The notes beneath the pieces were generated by a model. The model worked only from the letters and a program-made list of their open reading frames with translations, ran no database searches and had not been told where the DNA came from. Both the position numbers and the translations under genes were made by a program. Positions 30,001 through 40,400 of a stretch of DNA of 64,000 nt are shown here, piece by piece. Numbering within the stretch: position 1 is the stretch's first letter; every line of letters starts with the position of its first letter. Origin of the DNA: Mytilus galloprovincialis (taxonomy: Eukaryota; Mollusca; Bivalvia; Mytilida; Mytilidae); contig NC_134846.1 in the NCBI RefSeq assembly GCF_965363235.1, forward strand, positions 59,819,121 through 59,883,120. Reading direction: 5' to 3'.

Positions 30001-32711
30001 TTAAAACATTTGACCTTATACAAAAGGTCAAGTGACAAATGACCTTCAAAAATGGCTACCGGAAGTGACATTTAGAAACCGGAAGTAGCTTTTTTTGCAA
30101 TTTTTTCACATAAAAGTACTCAGAATCCACATATTTTGTCATATAGATACATGAACAGATAACTGAAGACTAAAAATAACTTCCAACAAACCGGAAGTGG
30201 TCAATTATATCCCATTTTACATACAAAAGTATATATAAACTATATATTTTTGGAATCAGTGTGAAAGAAGCTATCATATGAGACCAGATGTGACATTTAT
30301 TTCACCGGAAGAAGCATATTATCTCCCTTATATCACTCAAAAAGATAATTTAACCATCATTTATCGCCTCAGTATGAAGAAACTACCTTCTTATCATAAT
30401 TTCTTTGGTGTGGAAAGACTTTCAATTGTTCTCTGAACAATTGGTTTTTAATTAAGTCTTTTCACTTTTTTGTGAAAAGACTTATTGTATTTGTTCTGAT
30501 TATTATTATTATTATTATTATTATTTTTTTTTTTTTTTTCTTCCGCCAAATTTTGTTCTTGCGCAAAATGTTTGTTTCGCAATATGTCGCTTAAATATTT
30601 CCCATATGGTATCGTATAGTTTATGCGCTTTTAAATTTCACCCTGCTAAGCCGATCCATTTTCTATGTAAGAGTTATCTCCCTTTTCACTGTTTACCCTC
30701 TGTGTGCATCTCCTTCGTAACAAAAAAAGATAGCGACAAAATTCTTTTTACAAATTGTTCGTTACATCCTCAGGAATTTTTGGCTAATTTGGATCGAAGC
30801 GATTCGATGAAATTTTATAGGAGTTATCTACCTTTACAAAATAAATTTGTCGGTATGTTCATTTACCTCATAAACAGTTAACCGTATAACCCTGGAATGT
30901 TTTTATTTGAGTCCCCTGGGTCCTAACTTAGAAAATGAGGTCAAGGTCAAAGGTCAAAGTCAAGTTCTTAATTGTGACTTTTGCTTGTTTTTGCATTTTC
31001 TCCGACACTTTGAAAGATACATACTAAAGAACAAGTGCAAAATGTCAGCTTTATTGTAATGAAGATATGCTACATTTAGTCTTATATAATTTAATGGCAT
31101 CTTATAGGAGTTGTTGCCCCTCAAATGTCTTGATATGAGGTTATTTGATTATGACTTCAACTAAGTTCATTATAAAGGCATTTGACCTTGTACAAAAGAT
31201 TAGGTGACAAATGACCTTGAAAAATGACTACCGGAAGTGACCTTGAGAAAACCGGAAGTCTCTTTTTTTGCAATTTTTTCATCTAAAAGTACTCAGAATC
31301 CATATATTTTGTCATATAGATACATACACTGATTACTGAAGACTAAACATGACTTGCAACAAACCGGAAGTGGCCAATTATCCCCCCTTCTACATACAAA
31401 AGTATATAGAAACTATATATTTTTGGAATCAGTGTGAAAGAAGCTATCATATGAGACCGTAAGTAGCATATTATCTCCCTTATATCACTCAAAAATATAA
31501 TTAAATCATTATTTATCGCATCAGTATGAAGAAATTATCTTCTTATCAAAATTTTTTTGGTGTGGAAAGACTTTCAATTGTTCTCTGAACAATTGGTTTT
31601 TAATTATTATTTTTTTTATTTTTTTCTTCCGCCAAATTTTGTTCTTGCGCAAAATGTTTGTTTCGCAATATGTCGCTTAGATATTTCTCATATAGTATTG
31701 TATAGTTTATGCGCTTTTAAATTTCACCCTGCTAAGCGGAACCATTATCTGTGTAAGAGTTATCTCCCTTTTCACTGTTTACCCTCTGTGTGCATCTCCT
31801 TCGTAACAAAACAAGATAGCGACAAAATTCTTTTTACAAATTGTTCGTTTCATCCTCAGTAATTTTTGGCATATTTGGATCAAAGCGATTCGATGAAATT
31901 TTATAGGAGTTATCTACCTTTACAAAATAAATTTGTCGGTATGTTTGTTTAACTCATAAACAGTTAACCGTATAACCCTGGAATGTTTTTATTTGAGTCC
32001 TCTAGGTCCCAACTTAGAAAATGAGGTCAAGGTCAAAGGTCAAGGTCAAGTTCTGAATTGTGATTTTTGCTTGTTTTTGCATTTTCTCCGACATTTTGAG
32101 AGGTACAGAGAAAAAACAAGTGGAAAATGTCACTTTTTTGTAATGAAGATATGCTACATTTAGTCTTATACAATTAAATGGCATCTTATAGGAGTTATTG
32201 CCCCTGAAATGTCTTGATATAAAGTTATTTGATTACAACTTCAATTAAGTTCATTATAAAGACATTTGACCTCATACAAAAGGTTAAGTGACAAATGACC
32301 TTGAAAAATGGCTACCGGAAGTGACTTTTAGAAAACCGGAAGTAGTTTTTTTTGCAATTTTTTTCACATAAAAGTACTCAAAATCCATATAATTTGTCAT
32401 ATAGATACATGAACAGATTACTGAAGACTAAAAATGACTTCCAACAAACCGGAAGTGGCCAATTATCTCCCATTCTACATACAAAAGTATATAGAAACTA
32501 TATATTTTTGGAATCAGTGTGAAAGAAGCTATCATATGAGACCGAAAGTGACATTCATTTCACCGGAAGTAGCATATTATCTCCCTTATATCACTCAAAA
32601 AGATAATTAAACCATCATTTATCGCATCAGTTTAAACAAATTACCTTCTTATCCAAATTTCTCTGGTGTGGAAAGACTTTCAATTGTTCTCTGAACAATT
32701 GGTTTTTAATT

Positions 32712-32789
32712 AACCCTAGTTATCACATACAAAAATTATATTTTTTCGAGGAGGATATGCATTTTCATCATCCAACTTAAAAGACTGTC
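32712..32789 (+). repeat. Second copy of the 7.6-kb segment, piece 3
   Basis: Matches about 7891-7967 ('ccctagttatcaca' to 'aaagactgt'). It is followed by a 3.2-kb insertion; the segment resumes at about 35970. Confidence 0.75.
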
Positions 32790-34036
32790 TAATAGGATAG
32801 AAAGAGTTGACAAATCTTAAAAAAACTTGGTATGACCAAAGCTTAATAAATTATAACACTGCTTGCAAAGTTTCATAACAATAGGATATATATTATAGAC
32901 ACTATGTTAAATTCTATACTCATCTTTGCGTGTTAAATTTTGACGTTAAAATTGAAAAATTTCAACTATCAACATTTTGGGCTTTGAAAATTAAAATGTT
33001 GCAAAAAAATACTTTTCAAATGCCCTAATATATCATTTATTATGTACTAAAAGCAATAGAGTACTCATTTGATTTATCAGACTTAGCATAATTATTCAAA
33101 AGTCAAATTTATATCAGCCTGGGCCTAAAAATTGAGGTTTTTCAATGAAAGGGGGCCTTACATGAAGATGTAATATATTCCAGCAATTTTAAATTTGTGA
33201 AGCTTTTTGGTTATAAATAATCCTTACATATGTATTGAATGTACTTTAAATAGAAAGAAAAGTTACAAATAGCATATCATATTACTTTAAAAGGGTCTTA
33301 AGCCAAGCAAGACTGGAAAAAAATAAGGGTCAATTTAAGCCGTGCCACATATTTACATTAAAAAATGCATATTGAGGCTATAAGAAATAAAAAATTGTGT
33401 CCTTTTTATCATTTCTATACTCATGTGACATGATACAACAAATCTGAGCACAAAAAGGCTCTTGCAATTAACTTTTCTTACAGACAGTATGGTCTGATAC
33501 AAAGATTTTTGCCTTTTTAATAAAAACTTGAATGCAATTTTAGTCTCAACAGGCTTATATTTAAACCACTTGCTATCCTACAGAAGAAAAGAAAGATATT
33601 ATGTGAAATGGAACAGGTACATTAGACATTGTAAAGTGCTTTTGATACAAATTTAGTGAGGTCTTTATTGTAGACTTCAAATTTTATATACCAAGAACCC
33701 CACTTTTGACTTCATCCAAACAGGGCGTTAGACAAGGGTCATTTATACAACACATTTTGTACATATTATCTGAAATAACCTTCTTTTCTGTAGATTCTGA
33801 GTTCATAAACAAGTAAAAGTACTAGATGAAGGCACATAAACACAAGTATTCACACATGAAAACCTGTCAGATAGAAAGTCAGGATGCCATGAATGCATCA
33901 ATATTGAAAAAGCCTTGAAATGCCTATTTTGACCATAAAATGCCAAAATTGGTCATTTTTGCAGAAATTCTATAAAATAAAAGTTTAAATCCTTTAGTTT
34001 CATGCTATTTGACAAAGTGACACCACCAAATCATTT
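32790..34036. other. Unassigned part of a 3.2-kb insertion
   Basis: AT-rich sequence without open frames or recognised repeats. 'Ctaatag' occurs at its left border (32789-32795) and again at the right border of the whole insertion (35967-35973), which may be a short target duplication. Confidence 0.4.
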
Positions 34037-35515
34037 AGGGAAGTTGCCAAAGTTCAGATTCTATATTCATTATTATATGCAGATGACATTATTTTATTGT
34101 CTGAAACCCAAGAAGGGCTACAAAATGCACTAAATGAGTTAACTAAATTTTGTTCCCTATGGAAACTTGATGTTAACAAACAAAAATCAAAAATTATAAT
34201 ATTCAATTCTAATGGAAAATCTCATTGTAATTATTTTAAAGTAGAAAAAGAACATCTTGAGACTGTTAAATCTATTTGTTACCTTGGAATAACTATAAAT
34301 TGTTCAGGAAGTTTAAATCATTCAAAAAAAAATCTTATGGAAAAAGGAAGAAAAGCTTGGTTTAAAATTAAAAAAACAGTCTCTTTAGATAATTCCTGCA
34401 GTATGCTTGAAAAATTATTTGATACTTTAGTTGTTCCAATAACTCTTTATGGAAGTGAAGTTTGGGGTGTAAGCCAAGTGTTCAAAGATTCAGATCCATT
34501 TGAACATTTACATATTAAATTTATTAAAGAAATTTTAGGAGTACAGTGCAAAACAACAAATGTAGCCTGTTTAACTGAGACAAACAGAATCCCTTTGTAC
34601 TTTAAAATTCACCTTTCAGCTATAAAATTTCTAAACCACATTGTAAACTCTCCTAACACTTTAGTCCATAAAATATATAATAATGTAGAGAAAACAAGTA
34701 AATGGGTTAACATTGTAAAAGACTGGTTAAATAAATTAGGTTTTGGTCATCTCACTTTTAATACTTTTAATTTAAAATATCACATAAATAGTATCCAACA
34801 AAGAATCTATGACCAGGCTTATCAAATTATGAATTGTTCTATCAATAAATGTGAAAAATTAAATTTCTTTTGTCATACTAAAAGAATTAGAAAAAGGCCC
34901 CCATATATTGATATATGTAAATTCAAAACCGACCGATCAGTTTTCAGTAAATTTAAACTAAGTGCGCATTCCCTAGCAATTGAAAGAGGGCGTTATACCA
35001 ACATTGAAAGAAATAAACGCATTTGCTTATCCTGTAACAGACAAGAAATTGAGGATGAATACCATTTCTTCTCAATCTGTCCATGCTATAAATCATTAAG
35101 GGATACCTATATACAAAATATTAATAAAAATCTTAATTTCAATTTTATTAAATTGCAGTCCACTATAACATTAAATCATTTGACTGTACTTTTAAATAGC
35201 AGTCTACCAGTCATTATAAAAATCACCATAAAGTATATTAATGATTGTCTTTTATTAAGAACATCTGTGTAACTTTGTTTAATATGCAACCTAATTTTTG
35301 TTTGTGTTCTTTTTTATAATTGTTCATGAACATTAACAATGTGTAAACTGTTGATATTTATAGCCTTTTTCTTCTTCGCTGTGAATACCACTGTCACTCT
35401 AATATAGTTATAATCAATTTAACTATTGTCAGTTTATTGTTTTAATTTTGTATGCCATAACCATTTAATGTAAATGTGTTTGTGCGAATAAAATATTGTC
35501 TATTGTCTATATTTA
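34037..35515 (+). mobile_element. 5'-truncated LINE with intact C-terminal ORF2 frame
   Basis: The frame is open from about 34055 to the stop at 35270-35272. It enters in the RT catalytic box (SLLYADDIILLSET, with YADD at about 34073-34084), then the thumb (LNELTKFCSLWKLDVNKQKSK, LGITI) and a long C-terminal part with a CLSCNRQEIEDEYHFFSICPCY zinc-knuckle-like motif (residues about 310-335 of the frame). The 3' UTR ends with AATAAA and a TATTGTC repeat (about 35488-35508), a common type of LINE tail. Everything upstream of the catalytic box, including the endonuclease, is missing. About 390 codons without a stop in a truncated copy suggests a young insertion. Confidence 0.82.
34097..35272 (+). 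pseudogene. LINE ORF2 C-terminal half (RT thumb to zinc knuckle)
   Basis: Coding remnant of the LINE at 34037-35515. It contains the LYGSEVWGVS motif near 34451, which is typical of the post-RT region in the CR1/Jockey/I group, and the C-terminal CCHC-type knuckle. No start codon belongs to it; the frame is open because the copy is truncated, so it should not be annotated as a gene. Confidence 0.75.
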
Positions 35516-35531
35516 CAGACTTCACCTCTTA

Positions 35532-35967
35532 GGTCCGAGAACACAATTAATTCGTAGTGCATTTCTTTTAGAACATAAATGAAAATAAAAAAAAATCCCA
35601 CCTGCGCTTTCCCAATGAAACTTTTACAGTGTGTTGTACTACTTTTGGGACAAATTATATCAAAATTATAGAAAACTTCATCGCCTCTAACTCAAAATAT
35701 GGACAATTTTGTGTTTAGGGTGTCTTGAAATCTTTTGACAGCTTCCGAAGTGCTAATTTTTAACCTTTTTCAGCTGGACCAAATCACTACTTTCCTGTAA
35801 AATTCTGGACCCAAATTTTTTTACAGTGTAATTTCACCCCCCTACTTACAATTTGAGGCATTAAACTCGGAGAAATAAATTTGGAAGGGGTATAAAAATT
35901 ATTGGCAAGTAACCCACTGTTAACACTAGGGACTATATTCAAGGGACGACAATTGTGGTCTCGGACC
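35532..35967. mobile_element. MITE with GGTCCGAG inverted ends and TA duplication
   Basis: GGTCCGAGAACACAATT at the left is inverted at the right (AATTGTGGTCTCGGACC) with one mismatch. TA flanks both sides (35530-35531 and 35968-35969). 436 non-coding bases. A TA duplication suggests Tc1/mariner-type mobilisation. Confidence 0.6.
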
Positions 35968-35969
35968 TA

Positions 35970-36377
35970 ATAGTACTTTTAGTAAAAAAAAAATAGCTAT
36001 TCGAACACACCTACTCTGTTTTTGTGATTCATTAGATAGGTATTTCACTTGACCATATATTTCATCTTTTGTTACTGTGATTTTTTTAAGTTATCAAGTC
36101 AACTTGTAGCTTTGATATATAAAAATGATAGAATATGAAGCGAGATGATATATCAAATACTCTTGCTTTGTACGTTTTAAAGACAAAATGTACACCTCAA
36201 ACACGGCTTAACATAAAAAGGTGCACGCGATTTTCTCTTTTCGATACAATTGTTACCCATTTTTTGCAATTTTTTCTTGAGTCACATATCATGGAAGGGC
36301 AGACACGACTAGATTGATATGTTCTCCGTCCGTAGTAAAAAAATAAATTAATCGGAGGTTAATTATGCATTTTCTAC
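35970..36377 (+). repeat. Second copy of the 7.6-kb segment, piece 4
   Basis: Matches about 7970-8376 ('aaatagctattcgaacacacctac' onward). It is interrupted after TCTAC by a DNA element and resumes at 37032. Confidence 0.85.
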
Positions 36378-37031
36378 CAGGGGCGTAGCTAGGTTTCAGA
36401 TCAACTGTAGGCACAAATCGGCAGGGGGTCTGGGGGCTACTGAAGGCCCCCTGTAGGTCCAGGGGGCGAAGCCCCTAGTCGGAAAACGGGTTTCAGCATT
36501 TTAGTTGCATAATTTTGTGTACAAAAATATCATATTTACTGGTTTTATCATGATAATATTCATGAAGAAAAGTTCAAAGAATTATGAATAATATTACATT
36601 AACACCTGAATTAACGTAGTACAAACAAAAATCTGAAGAAAAAAAATATTTACAATATGCCCAGTGTAGATCAGACTAGTTTTAGATTAAGGCCCACAGA
36701 GGGTCAAAGGAAAAGATTTTCAACATTTTTGAACGAATCTTTTAACTCAAATTTGGGCAAAAATTGGTTAAACACCAAGAAGTCTATCTGGTCTGTTGTC
36801 TTCAATACGCCAAGGGGCTTTCCACCATGCTATCTCATCTTCAAATTCTGTTTTTTCACCTAAATCCGAACGATAAAAGTTGTAAATTTTGTCTGCTATT
36901 TCTGGAGTCAAGTTCCCTAATTTGGCAATAATACGCATTAGAATTAAAATGTTTTTTTCCCAAAAGGGGTATAATCGGCAAATTTATGTATAGGCACGTG
37001 CCTAGTCAAGCCTTAGGTGGCTACGCCCCTG
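36378..37031. mobile_element. hAT-like non-autonomous element, TCTAC target duplication
   Basis: The ends CAGGGGCGTAGC and GCTACGCCCCTG are perfect inverted copies, with the 5-base repeat TCTAC on each side (36373-36377 and 37032-37036). The empty site is present in the intact segment copy at about 8372-8376, where TCTAC occurs once. The CAGGGGCGTAGC type of end is seen in hAT elements, though their usual duplication is 8 bp. A GC-rich palindromic cluster lies at 36415-36475. The one 68-codon open frame has no known motif. Confidence 0.75.
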
Positions 37032-37225
37032 TCTACATCCAACTTGATATATACCCCTGTCGTCGACTTGATATCTAATTGTTATGCATTACTATGTAAT
37101 AGATAAATTGCAAACTTATGCAAATGGTGTTTTTAAAATAAAACACTTCGTCATTGAGAAGAAAATTGTCGTTTTGTTTGTTAGTCCTTTTCTAACAAAG
37201 AGCTTCGATTCTTTTGTTCTATTTT
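37032..37225 (+). repeat. Second copy of the 7.6-kb segment, piece 5 (abuts RNF2 promoter)
   Basis: Matches about 8372-8619. Homology stops at 'gttctattt', exactly where RT copy B starts in the intact copy, and unique promoter-proximal DNA begins. It ends about 170 bases upstream of the RNF2 start codon. Confidence 0.8.
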
Positions 37226-37334
37226 AACTGGGTTTCCGCCTGTAAACAAATATTTCAACTTTGGAAATCGAGTATTGCACTGTAATCTGTAATCTGTAAA
37301 CGAGTTTCTGCAAATCAAGGCACTTCGCACTGTA

Positions 37335-37402
37335 CTTTGAGAAAACCTTTGACAATGTTAATCCGCATGCGCGACCACAACTTCCGTGCAATACAAAGAT
37401 GG
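37335..37402 (+). promoter_or_regulatory. RNF2 core promoter (TATA-less, NRF1- and ETS-like sites)
   Basis: TCCGCATGCGCG at 37362-37373 matches the palindromic NRF1 consensus at 11 of 12 positions. ACTTCCG at 37380-37386 is an inverted ETS core, and AAAGATGGC over the start codon resembles a YY1 site. There is no TATA box. Such a set is usual for broadly expressed genes. Sites are motif matches only. Confidence 0.5.
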
Positions 37403-40400
37403 CAAACGAAGTAACGAATGCGCCGAATAAAACTTGGGAATTGAGCTTATATGAGCTCCATCGCACTCCACAGGAGGCGATCACGGATAATACAGAGATA
37501 GCAGTATCTCCAAGGAGTCTGCACAGTGAACTAATGTGTCCGATATGCTTAGATATGTTAAAAAATACGATGACAACAAAAGAGTGTTTACATCGTTTTT
37601 GTCAAGAATGTATTATAACTGCACTTAGAAGTGGGAACAAAGAATGTCCAACCTGCCGAAAAAAGCTTGTTTCTAAGAGATCATTACGACCAGACCCAAA
37701 TTTTGATGCCCTGATTTCTAAGATATACCCAAGTAGAGATGAATATGAGGCCCATCAGGAGCGTGTCCTGGCCAAACTCAACAAACAACACAGTAGTGCA
37801 GCTCTTACTCACAGGTATAACCTTTCAGCATGACAGCATTGTTTGTATACATTTCTTAATGCTGACAGTGTCTGAAAATTGTGCTATTTCAAAACACCAC
37901 ACTTTGTAGATGTTCATTAATTTTGTTTGTAACCTGGGACATTAATAAATAACACATATTTGTGAAGGTCAGGGTTTCTGCTGGCGGTCGCCGTTTTCGC
38001 AATTTGCGAAAAAATAATAATTGTGGCGATAAAAATTTGTCATTTGCGAAAGAATTTGGCGAAAGAAATATATAGAACGATTTATTTTCCTCCATCTTGT
38101 TTATTTACTTTTTTCGAGTTTCTCGTACTTTACCCGATCAGACAATACTCGGAATTCCTCTTGACCTCATTAAGGTTTGGACAGAAATCAATAATCAGCT
38201 GATTGCATTTTATAGCTATCGACAACAAAGGACTAATTAATAAAGGTGTTGATTGAATTGTTTGACAAAATGATATGGTTAAATGGCTTTCGCTAAATGT
38301 CACATACGGAATTGATTTACCACTTTGCGACGCACGTGTTTGAAGCAAACTTTTGACGTCTCCTCGCCTTTTAAAGATAGTTTAGAAAAGGAAGCTGTTG
38401 TTGTGACGAAAAATGTTCAAAAGCAAGAAAAATCTTCGATTTAAAACTTTAATTATCCTTTGACTTTAATATCGGTAATTGATTAGGGAGACTAGTTTAA
38501 AGTCGTTTGAGTGACACACTTGTTTCAAGCATAGTTTTACGTCTCAACTTTTTTATTTACGATGGTCGTTATGAAGAAATCCATCCAAAAGGTTGAGAAC
38601 AAGCCCTCGAATGGGAGTAGCCCTTCAATGTAATGACTACACATGACACGAGGGATCAATTTCATATGATAAAATAAAAGCTTTTGTTTTGTTGTAAAAA
38701 CCACTTCTTAGTACAAAAGGGAACATCAGTATTTTTCTTTTAAGAAACTTTCCCTACGAACTATACTGGTATTATATAATCAAAACATGTCCATTAATTT
38801 TGTTATATTCGAGGACTTATATCTTCTTTATTATTAAAAGTATAGTGGCCAAATCATTTAGAAAAGTTGTTTAAAATACAAAGAATATTTTTCCCTTTTA
38901 AGTTAAAAAAAATCTGTTGTTTTAAAGTAAATGTTTAGTGTTTATTCATTAAAATGTTAACTCTAAAATAAGTTTGAGAGTATAATCATAGACACAATGG
39001 GGAAAAATCATCTTATTTAAGGGAGCAGGGGGGGGTGGGGTTTAGAAAAAAAGGTAAATTTTAAACAGAAAATATAGTTATGTTACTTGGCGAAAAAAAT
39101 AATAAAGTGGCGAAAAATATATTGTTTTGGCGAAAGGGGTGGCGAAAAAAATAATTGACCTAGGGGAAACCCTGTTGAAGGTGATAGAGCAGATTGTTAC
39201 CTGGTGAAAACATTTTCAACTAAGGTAAAGTTAATGTATGTGGTATTATTGCCAATGAGACAACTATATATGAGAGTCCAAACTTCAGGATGTACATTGT
39301 AAGTAATTAAAGGAAACTGTACAGCCTTCAATAATAAGAAAAAAATCCTTACTGTATATGTATAGTCAACTTTTGAAGGCTCCAACATGTAAAATGTGAA
39401 ACAATTCAATTTAGAAAACTAACCGCCTAATTTATAACTTAATGACAAAAACAGATAACGGACATGACAGCAACCAACAACAACCACTGAACTAACTTTC
39501 AAACTCACCGGTCCTAAATAAATATTAATATTGAACTTTGTTCACCATCTATAGTACTTGGCTGAAAAAGTCTTCATGTATATTGATTTAAATCTAAACT
39601 TTGGAGATAAATTTTGTTTTGATTATACATTTTGTACATACAATGTATATTCCTATATTATAGCATTGAAGAAGGTTTGAGGATGCAGGCTATGAACAGA
39701 GCTCAGCGAGTGAGGGTACGGAAACATGACACAGAGACAGATTTGTCAAAGCTTGAAACAGCTAGTACTACTTCAAATGATACAACACCATTAAAGCGCA
39801 CAAAAACAACAGAAGACTCAGATGGCGAGCAGCCAATGACAGAACTACCCGCCAGTGACATAGAGCTTGTGTTCAGATCTTTACCAACAGCTGATCAAAA
39901 CATAGATACATTACAAACAAGATTTATAAAGACCACAGCCAATGCTACAGGTGAACTTATAATCAAAATATATACAAAGTCCTCGTCATTTCAAATTAAA
40001 GATTTTAAATATTGATAGTCATCTGAAATGTTTATTGAGTTATTTATTTCAAATTGATGAAATAATTGGAAAAGTTACAATAATTGGAAAATAAATGTTC
40101 ATGTATGCCATAAAAGGCCCAAGAAAGTAACTGTGGTCGAGTTTATTTTTTATAAAGAGAGAGATAGCTACTGACTTTCTATGCAAATTTTATGCACATT
40201 TGATTTCCAAATTCCAAAATAAAGTTGCCAGTAGAAGATATTTACAAGTTCTCAATCAATTTAATGGAATTCTCAAATTTGGCCATTGCAAGTCCATAGT
40301 TCTTGAGAAATACAAATCACTTAAGTTGTCTGTTTAAAAGAGACAAGGGAAAGTATGGCTTACATACTTTTTGACTGGACTCAGCTGCTGGCAACTATAT

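Larger units (their letters stand above)
23137..32711 (+). repeat. Array of ~1.1-kb repeat units (about seven) inserted at one site
   Basis: Units begin at 'ttccgcca' after T-runs near 23381, 24481, 27145, 28227, 29367, 30539 and 31625, and most end with the hairpin CAATTGTTC-TCT-GAACAATTG plus 'gtttttaatta' (24475, 28215, 29300, 30455, 31615, 32711). Several are preceded by a second hairpin (AAGTCTTTCCAC...GTGGAAAGACTT) and an ATT microsatellite. The second unit loses homology near 24906 and runs into the CAAC/CAAT minisatellite. No unit codes for protein; the ~90-aa open frames are chance frames shared by all copies. Unit-wide conservation includes AGGTCA half-sites and ACCGGAAGT motifs. 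The array sits between two adjoining parts of the 7565-type segment, so it arrived at, or expanded from, a single insertion. Confidence 0.85.

Noticed and set aside
27212..31862. Nearly identical ~90-aa frames starting MVSYSLCAFKFHPAK or similar in several places
   Set aside because: They are the same stretch of the 1.1-kb repeat unit; copies 1, 4 and 5 have it broken, and codon-level constraint is not evident.
34097..35272. A complete host protein of 391 aa
   Set aside because: The frame opens in the middle of a LINE RT catalytic box and has no start codon; it is a truncated transposon ORF.
32789..35973. A single 3.2-kb transposon bounded by CTAATAG
   Set aside because: The 7-base match is suggestive, but the right border coincides with a separate MITE and no matching ends were found, so it is not called as one element.
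36657..36863. Transposase fragment in the hAT-like element
   Set aside because: The 68-codon frame shows no hAT dimerisation or catalytic motif.
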